Below, one piece after another: positions 1 through 5,869 of a stretch of DNA of 5,928 nt (its first letter is position 1; each line of letters opens with the position of its first letter). The position numbers and the translations under genes were made by a program. The notes below the pieces were generated by a model. The model searched no databases and was not told the origin of the DNA. It saw only the letters and a program-made list of their open reading frames with translations. Origin of the DNA: an uncultured Ruminococcus sp. GTDB lineage: Bacteria; Bacillota; Clostridia; Oscillospirales; Ruminococcaceae. The DNA is taken from positions 1 to 5,928 of the forward strand of contig UQEM01000148.1 of NCBI GenBank assembly GCA_900540005.1, written 5' to 3'.

Positions 1-41
1 ACGTCGAGTCTCGTGGGCTCGGAGATGTGTATAAGAGACAG
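1..41 (+). other. Illumina Nextera read-2 adapter with partial index (not genomic)
   Basis: Bases 8-41 match the Nextera i7-side transposase adapter, ending in the 19-bp Tn5 mosaic end AGATGTGTATAAGAGACAG at 23-41. Bases 1-7 (ACGTCGA) sit exactly where the i7 index lies in the library molecule. They agree with the last seven bases of Nextera index N729 (GACGTCGA in adapter orientation) as I remember it. This is residual library adapter at a contig end, not a Tn5 element of the organism. Genomic sequence therefore starts at 42, and anything spanning 41/42 is artificial. Confidence 0.97.
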
Positions 42-181
42 GCATACCCCTTCACTTTACTACCGTGAAAATTGAAAAAGTGGGAAAGAAAAGCGGAAGT
101 GTTCACAGAAATTTTACATTTGTAATTGCCTTGGATCTTACTTCCGTTATGATACTTCTCATCATCAGATTGTTTCATTCC
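42..181. other. Non-coding or unrecognised contig-end stretch
   Basis: No recognisable gene. One + frame stays open from about 35 to 226, but its translation is hydrophobic and resembles no family I know. It also runs through the promoter and Shine-Dalgarno of the next gene. The stretch is AT-rich, as expected for an intergenic region, and may hold the degraded end of an upstream gene cut off by the contig edge. Confidence 0.4.
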
Positions 182-210
182 TTGACCGATTTTGCCTGCC
201 GTGATATAAT
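182..210 (+). promoter_or_regulatory. Sigma-70/SigA promoter of the AlkZ-related gene fragment
   Basis: The -35 TTGACC (182-187), a 17-bp spacer and the perfect -10 TATAAT (205-210), preceded by TGA (extended -10), make a near-consensus housekeeping promoter. Transcription would start near 217, so the AAGGAG Shine-Dalgarno (217-222) lies almost at the 5' end of a leader of about 15 nt before ATG 232. It would drive the gene fragment and read into the recombinase remnant. Confidence 0.75.
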
Positions 211-231
211 AAGGAAAAGGAGTTGAGGTTT

Positions 232-525
232 ATGGCAGGTATGCGGTTCACGATCAGGTCTGAAAGCGACCTGATAAAAGCGATAAATAGGTACGGATTT
301 TTGCCGTTTTTCCGAAACAGTATCGAAGGCTTTTCCATAGAGGAGCATATTGCACCGGAACACTGGTATTACTCTGACAGCGGACAGTGGGATGCGTGGG
401 AATGGAAAGGTCCGGTCATTCAAAAAACAGGCTGTGCATACGGAAAGTTCTTTGAACACAAAGCTGTCTATATCAGCAAGGAATGGTTTTCCGACTTTGC
501 GAACTATCGTCGTGACGGTTATGAC
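232..525 (+). pseudogene. AlkZ-related protein, N-terminal fragment (truncated)
   Basis: Codons 1-98 encode a protein start resembling the AlkZ-related proteins of Clostridia, which are distant relatives of AlkZ-type DNA glycosylases. The recalled family pattern is visible: a GFLPFF stretch, an EWKGPVI segment, GCAYGKFF, and an EWFSDFANYRRDGYD stretch at the end. ATG 232 is chosen because AAGGAG (217-222) lies 9 bases upstream; TTG 223 abuts that site and is unlikely. After Asp98 (523-525) the family similarity stops and the frame continues into recombinase sequence. From memory the family members are about twice this length, so more than half is missing. The fragment is probably non-functional. 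The family assignment rests on recalled sequence patterns, not on a search. Confidence 0.6.
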
Positions 526-574
526 TTGCGGCAAGAAGGGTGCGGCAGCGAGAGAAAGGAGAAGGAAGAAGTGA
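526..574 (+). pseudogene. Possible tail of a lost upstream mobile-element gene
   Basis: Between the AlkZ-like fragment and the recombinase start, the second frame (codons from 527) encodes a short basic tail, CGKKGAAARERRRKK, ending in TGA at 572-574. That stop overlaps the recombinase GTG start as GTGA, the typical arrangement of translationally coupled genes. In clostridial conjugative elements serine recombinases often follow one another this closely, so these about 16 codons may be the last remnant of a preceding element gene joined to the AlkZ-like fragment. The tail is too short to identify. Confidence 0.3.
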
Positions 575-1042
575 GCAAACAAGTAACAATCATTCCGGCA
601 AAGCTGAATTGTGCAACATTCACACCTTTAGACCAGCCGAAAAAGCGTAAGGTTGCCGGATATGCACGAGTTTCGACTGATTCCGAAGAACAGCAGACTT
701 CCTACGAAGCGCAGGTTTCCTACTACACAGAATACATTCAAAAGCGTGATGACTGGGAGTTTTGCGGGCGTATATACGGATCAGGGCATCTCGGCGACCA
801 ATACAAAGCACAGAGACGGTTTTAATCGAATGATCGCAGATGCTTTGGACGGAAAAATTGATTTGATCGTAACTAAATCAGTATCTCGTTTCGCACGAAA
901 CACTGTGGACAGCCTGACGACTGTCAGAAAGCTGAAAGAAAAAGGCGTGGAGGTCTATTTCGAGAAGGAAAACATCTACACGCTGGATTCCAAAGGGGAA
1001 CTTTTCATAACCATTGTGAATAGTTCAAATAGTAACAGATAA
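571..1042 (+). pseudogene. Large serine recombinase (TnpX/TndX-like), frameshifted and truncated
   Basis: GTG 571 is the start: AAGGAG (557-562) lies 8 bases upstream and the encoded VTIIPAK opening is typical of this family. Reading 571-762, skipping one T of the TTTT run at 760-763, then 764 onward restores a continuous resolvase/invertase catalytic domain. It contains GYARVSTD with catalytic Ser35 and Arg33, the EFAGVYTD segment across the repair, and SRFARN with Arg106 and Arg109. After residue 148 (about 1016) the family sequence stops, and the frame ends eight codons later at TAA 1040-1042. Full-length relatives have about 500-550 residues, so the DNA-binding recombinase domain, zinc ribbon and coiled coil are gone. 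The enzyme would normally excise and integrate an ICE or transposon as a tetramer. This copy is doubly broken and cannot recombine DNA by itself. Confidence 0.9.
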
Positions 1043-1089
1043 TCAGCAGCCAAATTCGACACATTATAAATACTACGGAGGATATCATA

Positions 1090-1506
1090 ATGAGCAGATA
1101 CGAAAGCGAACAAGTTGCATATAGCCCTCTGAAAAAGAAAAATGTGCCGATATGGAAAATCGACACAAATTCAATGACAGTCACACACTTCAACACCGAT
1201 ACGCAGACCGAGGAGAACAAGACCTATACCACCGACTTCATCAGGCATCATCTTCATTTCTTTGATAACCATTGCCCCGACAGGCTTCGCAGACTCGTCA
1301 ACAAGGGCAGGATCATTCAGTACCTTGATGATATGGAACGGAAAGTCAGTGAAGCTATCTCCCGTCAGGTGGAGCTTTGGAAGCAGACTGATAGTTGCTA
1401 TCAAAAAGCTATCATCAGCGGTGATGCTGAGAAGATGCTCGGTCTGGAGAAATGCTTCGTCTATATGGCGAGAGAAGCGGTGTTTGAGTGTATGATTTGT
1501 ATCTGA
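1090..1506 (+). CDS. TnpV-like mobile-element protein (138 aa)
   Basis: Intact small gene with GGAGG (1077-1081) 8 bases before ATG 1090. I infer a TnpV-like protein. The central stretch (about residues 55-80: H-x4-DNH, a short Arg/Leu segment, G-R-I-x2-YLDD, then acidic-basic heptads) resembles the YLKEH / SGKL-x2-YL-x-DID block of TnpV proteins. The end, AREAVFECMICI, resembles their A-x-E-I-V-x-x-E-L-I-Y tail. The first 50 residues do not match the usual TnpV opening. No enzymatic motif, signal peptide or membrane segment is visible, and the predicted helices suggest a small DNA- or protein-binding role. TnpV has no established function, but it is often encoded beside serine recombinases in Clostridia elements, which fits its position here. 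A conserved hypothetical protein is the alternative. Confidence 0.55.
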   Translation: MSRYESEQVAYSPLKKKNVPIWKIDTNSMTVTHFNTDTQTEENKTYTTDFIRHHLHFFDNHCPDRLRRLVNKGRIIQYLDDMERKVSEAISRQVELWKQTDSCYQKAIISGDAEKMLGLEKCFVYMAREAVFECMICI

Positions 1507-1510
1507 GATT

Positions 1511-1549
1511 CTACGGCTGCGCCTTCGAGTGTAGCCGTAGATTATTTTA
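1511..1549 (+). terminator. Intrinsic terminator after the TnpV-like gene
   Basis: CTACGGCT (1511-1518) pairs perfectly with AGCCGTAG (1533-1540). G-U and C-G pairs extend the stem inward to a loop around CTTCGA. A T-rich run (1542-1549) follows on the + strand. It starts 4 bases after the TGA of the TnpV-like gene. The same hairpin lies 10 bases beyond the convergent HAD gene on the - strand, but its T-tract there is weak, so it probably serves mainly the + transcript. Confidence 0.85.
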
Positions 1550-2458
1550 TCAGTTTAAATGCGACGGTGCAGATGATGTGTTCCTTTCTAACTTTGCTTT
1601 TTCAGTCGCATAAATCCTCTCGGCATATTCTTTCACTTTATTACATATCCACATATATGCAGTAGTACCTTTGGAATAGTCGGCTTCGGCATACATGTTT
1701 ATTCTGCCGTCTTTCCTCATTTGCTCAACTTGTTGAAACGCCTTATCATCTCCCTTGGGATAGATAGCGAATGTTGCGCCATTTCCCTTATTTACAAGAG
1801 AAAAAGCAGGAATATCACTCGGTCCATCCGCAATGTATATCATATTCTCAAACTTGACTCTTCTGAATTCCTCCGGGAGTTTACTGTTTACATCTACACC
1901 GTCACGCTTTCCAACACCTTTATTAATTTCAAATAATGCTCTTGTTTTAGATGTATTATCGAGGGCATAAACAATCTCACTTAAAACCATATTTCCACTT
2001 TCATCAACAGAATCGATCAGTTCGCATCCCCATATGTCCTCAACATGATCCTTGACAAGTGATCCACGTATTGTTTGTGCCGTACCTGTGCTTACGATAT
2101 AATGTTCAACTTTTATGTCATACTTCCCGTATTTTGAATCACTTTCTACTATTGCCTTAGTTGCTTCAAATATTTCCGGAACGCCTTCATAAAAAGACAT
2201 CTGCTTACCATATTCAAACAGTTTATCGTTGTTTAATCCTTTGAATTTGCCTTCACGTGCATATTTTATAAGGAAATTCAAATAGCAGGTATCCCTGTTT
2301 ACTCTAATTCCTTTTTGCTCCAACTCATGAGGGAAAGCGTTAACTTCCTTCCAGAAAGTGCTTGCATCTATGCCGTATTCTTCAAATATCGGCGTCTGCA
2401 TATAATTGCTTATAAGCGTTTTGTCAAAGTCCCAGATGATCGCTATAATATTTGCCAT
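1550..2458 (-). CDS. HAD-superfamily hydrolase (phosphatase-like), third gene of the McrBC operon
   Basis: A 302-aa soluble protein with the HAD catalytic signatures: motif I DFDKT (nucleophile Asp10, acid/base Asp12), motif II IVSTGT (Ser123/Thr124), a candidate motif III Lys171, and motif IV IYIADGPSD (Asp211, Asp215, Mg2+ ligands). The about 110 residues between motifs I and II form a helical C1-type cap, as in SerB-like phosphatases. Expected chemistry is phosphomonoester hydrolysis in the cytoplasm; the substrate is unknown. ATG 2458 is chosen because AGGAGG (2468-2473) lies 9 bases upstream; TTG 2467 directly abuts that site. The site is inside the last codons of mcrC, so translation is likely coupled to the nuclease. 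It could be an accessory of the restriction system or a passenger; coupling favours the first. Confidence 0.9.
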   Translation of the reverse strand: MANIIAIIWDFDKTLISNYMQTPIFEEYGIDASTFWKEVNAFPHELEQKGIRVNRDTCYLNFLIKYAREGKFKGLNNDKLFEYGKQMSFYEGVPEIFEATKAIVESDSKYGKYDIKVEHYIVSTGTAQTIRGSLVKDHVEDIWGCELIDSVDESGNMVLSEIVYALDNTSKTRALFEINKGVGKRDGVDVNSKLPEEFRRVKFENMIYIADGPSDIPAFSLVNKGNGATFAIYPKGDDKAFQQVEQMRKDGRINMYAEADYSKGTTAYMWICNKVKEYAERIYATEKAKLERNTSSAPSHLN

Positions 2459-2463
2459 GTGTT

Positions 2464-3525
2464 TCAACCTCCTAATCTATAGTCATATATTACACTTTCT
2501 AACTGTGTAGATATCAGGTCGAATGAATTGTTTAAATCCAGCGTCCTCGCCCCGATACTATTCCCTCCAATCACAAACGGCTCACCTTCGGGAAACACCT
2601 CGTCCTCGGTCTTGGCATAGAGCAGCAGCCCCGAAACATTCCCCGTATTCGTAGTATCCATGTTCTTCACATAGGCGAAAATTTGATACAGGTGTGCCGA
2701 CCGCAGCGTTTCTTTTGAGTAGCTTTGCGCCATTGACTTGCCGTAATATTTGGCATCAATGATGAGCGTTTTATCGCCTTTCTGCAAAGTGATGTCGGTT
2801 TGCATCTTTGGAAGGAACTGTATCATCGTTTCATCAGGCTGCTCGGTCAGATTCCACTTTACCTGAACAGATTTCGGATCAAGCTCAGGATGGTGCTGTT
2901 TGTAGTATTCCAGAATAAATTTCTCATACAGCCGTTCCATGTGTTCATCAGAGAAAGCAAGCAGCTTGTAACTGCCGTCCTCGGTGGTCTGGAGCATACC
3001 GTTCAGCACAAGATAGCAGATATTCAGCAGCAGCTCATAATTGCGGTTGCTGCGCTGATAGATGAGCCGGTTCCATGCAATATGATCGGGCTGTATCAGC
3101 CTGACATTGCCAAAGTATACGCTTACCCGCCTGAGTGCCTGTTTTCTTTCTGATGCAACATCTTCTGCTCGTACAAGCCTGTGTATCGTGACTTTCAGTA
3201 TCTGATTATAAAGGTTGTCCTCCGAGAACTCGTCGAATTCACAGCCGAGTTTTTGTTTGTTCTGCACTTTCAGCCGAACCGTTTCGCCCATATTCAGCTT
3301 GCCACGCATGACGGAGAGGTCTTCATGCATCGGGACATACTCACGGTACAGTCCCTGCTTGACTTGTCGTGAAACACCCTTTTCCAGTATCGCCGCAAAA
3401 AGGTCATGTATCTTCTCAAACTTCTCGCCTGCGACCTGCTTGTAGTCCTCCTGCTTCAATATCTGAAAGGCGTAGGACAGCATATAATAGATATTCTGTA
3501 TAAAAATGCCCTTGTCAACGGTCAT
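2464..3525 (-). CDS. mcrC: McrC-like nuclease subunit of a type IV restriction system
   Basis: A 353-aa protein of the McrC family. The start carries the family's NIYYMLSYAF signature (residues 11-20), followed by a helical region with the LYEKFI element (199-204). The PD-(D/E)xK nuclease core has Asp244 in the MQTD strand, Asp257 and Lys259 in IIDAKYY, and Gln281 in HLYQIFAYV. All catalytic residues I would expect are present, so it should be active. McrC normally binds the McrB GTPase ring, stimulates GTP hydrolysis and cuts DNA. ATG 3525 is preferred over GTG 3534 because AGGTG (3532-3536) sits 6 bases before it and the family signature follows closely. The gene overlaps the end of mcrB by 11 bases, so the two are translationally coupled and probably made in a fixed ratio. 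Most of the gene is clearly GC-richer than its surroundings. Confidence 0.95.
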   Translation of the reverse strand: MTVDKGIFIQNIYYMLSYAFQILKQEDYKQVAGEKFEKIHDLFAAILEKGVSRQVKQGLYREYVPMHEDLSVMRGKLNMGETVRLKVQNKQKLGCEFDEFSEDNLYNQILKVTIHRLVRAEDVASERKQALRRVSVYFGNVRLIQPDHIAWNRLIYQRSNRNYELLLNICYLVLNGMLQTTEDGSYKLLAFSDEHMERLYEKFILEYYKQHHPELDPKSVQVKWNLTEQPDETMIQFLPKMQTDITLQKGDKTLIIDAKYYGKSMAQSYSKETLRSAHLYQIFAYVKNMDTTNTGNVSGLLLYAKTEDEVFPEGEPFVIGGNSIGARTLDLNNSFDLISTQLESVIYDYRLGG

Positions 3526-5707
3526 TTTGATCACCTAACACCTGATAGAGAGCCTTTGTCCATTCATCGACCTTCTTATCGTCATCGAACCAGTACTCCT
3601 CGATCAGCGGAATGATCTCATAATACACAACACCACGAACCCACTCGTCATTTATCTCCGATTTATTTTCAGGCGCAAAATAGCTGTGACCGATCTCGAA
3701 GCCCTTGCCGAGCGTGCTGTCTTTGCGAATAGTATCGTTAAGTTCTCTGATCTTAGCGATAACAGAGTGATACAGCTCACACTGAATATCCGCCGTATAA
3801 TCGCCAAAACCGTTCTGATCGGCGTTTTCAAAAGCAGGCTGCATCGTGTAGAAGCTGAAACGTCTGCGAAGGGCGTAGTCGATCATAGCAAGGCTTCTGT
3901 CTGCGGTGTTCATCATGCCGATGATATGCAGATTTTCGGGAATATAGAAAGCCGTTCCACCGTAAACGAGGTTTAGCTTATGCTTCTCGCCACGCTTATC
4001 AGTCTCGATCAGCATGAGCAGTTCACCGAATATCTTGCTGAGGTTGCCACGATTGATCTCGTCAATGATAAAGAAATACGGCTTGTCGGGATTCTCTTTG
4101 CATCTGATGCAAAAATTATAGAACACTCCGCTTTGCAGTTCAAATCCGCCGCCGTCATTTGGGCGATATCCCATGATGAAATCCTCATAGGAATAGTTCT
4201 GATGGAACTGCACCATACAGATACGGTTTTCGTTTTTCTCTCCGATAATTGAGTATGCAAGCCTCTTTGCAGAGAAAGTCTTACCTACACCGGGCGCACC
4301 TTGTAATATGATGTTTTTCTTTCTGAGGACGAGGGAACGGAGTTTGTCGTATTCGGGTTCGGTGAGGAAGACTTCTTTAAGGAATTTTTCTTTAGTGTAT
4401 GGTTCGTGGAATTCTGTGGTGCTAAGATCGGATATTTTCAATCCGAAATAAGGCTGTAAAATCAATTCTTCAAACAGTTCGTTATCGGTTACTTTTACGC
4501 AGGTGGAATTATAATTAGATGTCCATATCTTCTTTGTACCGGTATATTTGTCATGAATCAATGAGCGTGCAATAAGTCTATATGGACGTTCGTACCAATC
4601 ATAATCGTTCCATTCATGCACCATTTCCTGATTGAGTTTGGTGTCATCTGATATGAATTGACCAAACAAAACAATCTCACCAGCATAACAGAGATAGAAA
4701 TAGTCTCCTTTCTTTATTTCGTTCATATATACTTGACCTTGCGGAGTGTTTTGTACCGCCAAACGATTAGTAAGCTGATTGACAATAACTACCTTTTTAC
4801 TTTCAAGTATTTGGCGAATTTCTGTTGTAATACCGCTTGTTTGAGGAGTGCCATAACTTATCTTCCAAATAACAGTTTCAGTGGATATGTTTTCTGTTTC
4901 AGAAGTCGGATTTCCCTTATTGTGCTTTGTAAATGAATCCCAGTTTTCAATAAGCCACTTAGAGGCTTCGGGTTTGATCGAGATTCCTGCGCCTTGCGAA
5001 CTCCATTGCTGTTCAGGAAACTTTTGCTTTAATACGTCCTGTGAAATCAATTCATCAACATGATAATCAAGGAAACCTGTTATACATATATCTACACAAC
5101 GTTCAGTAATGGATTCTCCGTTTTCATCTGTATATGTATTTTCGTATGTATCACTTGCCGCATAACCTGTTGCAAAAACACCTCTGGGTTTTGCTCCAAG
5201 TTTCACCATAAAGAATCGGTCGCCTTCTTTGACTTTCTTGCTCGAACATCTCCAACTAAAGAATACAGTTCCGCCGCTTTTAACTTTCTGTGCTGTAGCA
5301 TTATAACCGTGGTCATCTTCCTGTTCTTCCCATTGCCATGTTGGATTTGAGGGATTCCAGTTCAAAAGCCAGCATTTTACAATATTATTAGTATTATTAT
5401 CTGTGTAATCATATGATCCTTGATTATCCTGTGACTCATAAGCAGAATTGTCATTTAGTATGTAGTAAATATCATTATCCATTTCACGAGCAATCGCAAA
5501 TTCTTTGTCACGGATCGAAGATTTGTTATCAACTCCTACACAGCTTCTACGAATAGTTGAAACGACTACGCTTTGCGAATTTCTTGCATTGAATTTGTAC
5601 AGGTTATTATCAATGATTTCCTTGTATATCTGCTCAGCTGTCATTCCTTCGGGCTTATCTTTAAGGACAATTTTAATTGCATCGGATATTGTTCGGTCTC
5701 TTTTCAT
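3515..5707 (-). CDS. mcrB: McrB-like GTPase with HARE-HTH-like, EVE-like and second PUA-like N-terminal modules
   Basis: A 730-aa protein. Residues 3-85 resemble a HARE-HTH winged helix (TISDAIKIVL, MTAEQIYKEI, then the basic ARNSQSVVVSTIRR). Residues about 108-260 look EVE/PUA-like: WLLNWNPS, a later KVKEGDRFFMVKLG strand pair, and RGVFATGYA. Residues about 280-420 form a second possible PUA-like unit (WKISYGT, IKKGDYFYLCYAGEIVLFGQF). Residues about 440-730 are the McrB AAA+ motor: Walker A GAPGVGKT (470-477, Lys476), Walker B FFIIDE (545-550), the MNTADRS signature (599-605), the arginine-rich ALRRRFSF (612-619) and GHSYF (673-677). The motor should form a GTP-driven ring that recruits McrC. 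The N-terminal modules replace the classical McrB methylcytosine-binding domain and probably define the target. ATG 5707 is chosen because AAGGAGGT (5717-5724) lies 9 bases upstream; an in-frame ATG at 5755 lacks a good site. Confidence 0.93.
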   Translation of the reverse strand: MKRDRTISDAIKIVLKDKPEGMTAEQIYKEIIDNNLYKFNARNSQSVVVSTIRRSCVGVDNKSSIRDKEFAIAREMDNDIYYILNDNSAYESQDNQGSYDYTDNNTNNIVKCWLLNWNPSNPTWQWEEQEDDHGYNATAQKVKSGGTVFFSWRCSSKKVKEGDRFFMVKLGAKPRGVFATGYAASDTYENTYTDENGESITERCVDICITGFLDYHVDELISQDVLKQKFPEQQWSSQGAGISIKPEASKWLIENWDSFTKHNKGNPTSETENISTETVIWKISYGTPQTSGITTEIRQILESKKVVIVNQLTNRLAVQNTPQGQVYMNEIKKGDYFYLCYAGEIVLFGQFISDDTKLNQEMVHEWNDYDWYERPYRLIARSLIHDKYTGTKKIWTSNYNSTCVKVTDNELFEELILQPYFGLKISDLSTTEFHEPYTKEKFLKEVFLTEPEYDKLRSLVLRKKNIILQGAPGVGKTFSAKRLAYSIIGEKNENRICMVQFHQNYSYEDFIMGYRPNDGGGFELQSGVFYNFCIRCKENPDKPYFFIIDEINRGNLSKIFGELLMLIETDKRGEKHKLNLVYGGTAFYIPENLHIIGMMNTADRSLAMIDYALRRRFSFYTMQPAFENADQNGFGDYTADIQCELYHSVIAKIRELNDTIRKDSTLGKGFEIGHSYFAPENKSEINDEWVRGVVYYEIIPLIEEYWFDDDKKVDEWTKALYQVLGDQNDR

Positions 5708-5716
5708 AATTTCGAT

Positions 5717-5746
5717 ACCTCCTTCGATAGATGAAACATCTTCGAA
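5717..5746 (-). promoter_or_regulatory. mcrB Shine-Dalgarno overlapped by a leader hairpin
   Basis: The perfect Shine-Dalgarno AAGGAGGT (5717-5724, - strand) is preceded by a stem-loop at 5723-5746. TTCGA pairs with TCGAA and AGATG pairs with CATCT, with a single bulged A and a 3-base loop, giving ten base pairs. The foot of the stem shares two bases with the Shine-Dalgarno. It could modulate ribosome access or protect the mRNA 5' end. The pairing is seen directly; the regulatory role is inference. Confidence 0.5.
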
Positions 5747-5750
5747 AAAC

Positions 5751-5766
5751 GTCATGACATAGTCAT
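5751..5766. promoter_or_regulatory. Palindromic repeat in the mcrB leader (candidate operator)
   Basis: The pentamer GTCAT/ATGAC occurs three times in 16 bases. GTCATGAC (5751-5758) is a perfect palindrome. ATGAC-ATA-GTCAT (5754-5766) is a 13-bp inverted repeat overlapping it. It lies about 15-30 bases downstream of the predicted start of transcription, where a repressor would block elongation. No regulator gene is visible in the window, and a short RNA hairpin is the alternative reading. Confidence 0.4.
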
Positions 5767-5786
5767 CTTGATAAACTGTTTACTAT

Positions 5787-5815
5787 ATTATATCATAGCT
5801 TTGTCGAAAAAGCAA
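5787..5815 (-). promoter_or_regulatory. Sigma-70/SigA promoter of the mcrB-mcrC-HAD operon
   Basis: On the - strand, -35 TTGCTT (5810-5815), a 17-bp spacer and the perfect -10 TATAAT (5787-5792), with TGA directly before it (extended -10). Transcription would start near 5780, giving a leader of about 73 nt to ATG 5707. No other convincing promoter separates the three genes, consistent with one transcript. Confidence 0.8.
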
Positions 5816-5845
5816 TACAATTCTCCGATCTTACGCTGATTGCAA

Positions 5846-5868
5846 CTTCGACTCCACCGGAGTCAAAG
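5846..5868 (-). terminator. Hairpin after the upstream gene, weak terminator candidate
   Basis: A stem of GACTCC (5850-5855) and GGAGTC (5859-5864) with a 3-base loop is extended by CTT/AAG beyond one mismatch. It starts one base beyond the TGA of the upstream - strand gene, the expected place for a terminator. No T-run follows on either strand, so it may instead be a 3' end-protecting hairpin or a weak terminator, possibly allowing read-through into the mcrB operon. Confidence 0.4.
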
Positions 5869-5869
5869 C

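Noticed and set aside
35..226. Open + frame of about 63 codons before the first gene
   Set aside because: It runs out of adapter sequence, crosses the promoter and Shine-Dalgarno of the next gene, and its translation matches nothing I recognise.
175..582. 135-codon open frame on the - strand opposite the AlkZ-like fragment
   Set aside because: It is antisense to the AlkZ-like family sequence and the recombinase start, with low-complexity hydrophobic content and no Shine-Dalgarno or family pattern. It is a shadow frame.
1042..1070. Promoter for the TnpV-like gene (TATAAA at 1065-1070)
   Set aside because: There is no acceptable -35 at 16-18 bases upstream; a -10-like string alone is common in AT-rich DNA.
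3980..4260. Open frames on both strands across the McrB Walker A/B region
   Set aside because: They are shadows of the AAA+ coding sequence, whose motifs are unmistakable in the mcrB frame.
5708..5755. Longer mcrB start at ATG 5755 adding 16 residues
   Set aside because: The extension would be encoded by the hairpin and the Shine-Dalgarno itself, while ATG 5707 has a perfect AAGGAGGT at ideal spacing and begins just before the HTH domain.
5821..5834. Possible TruSeq adapter match (TCCGATCT) near the right end
   Set aside because: Only 8 bases agree with the TruSeq adapter end, the flanking bases differ, and the site is internal. It is a chance match.
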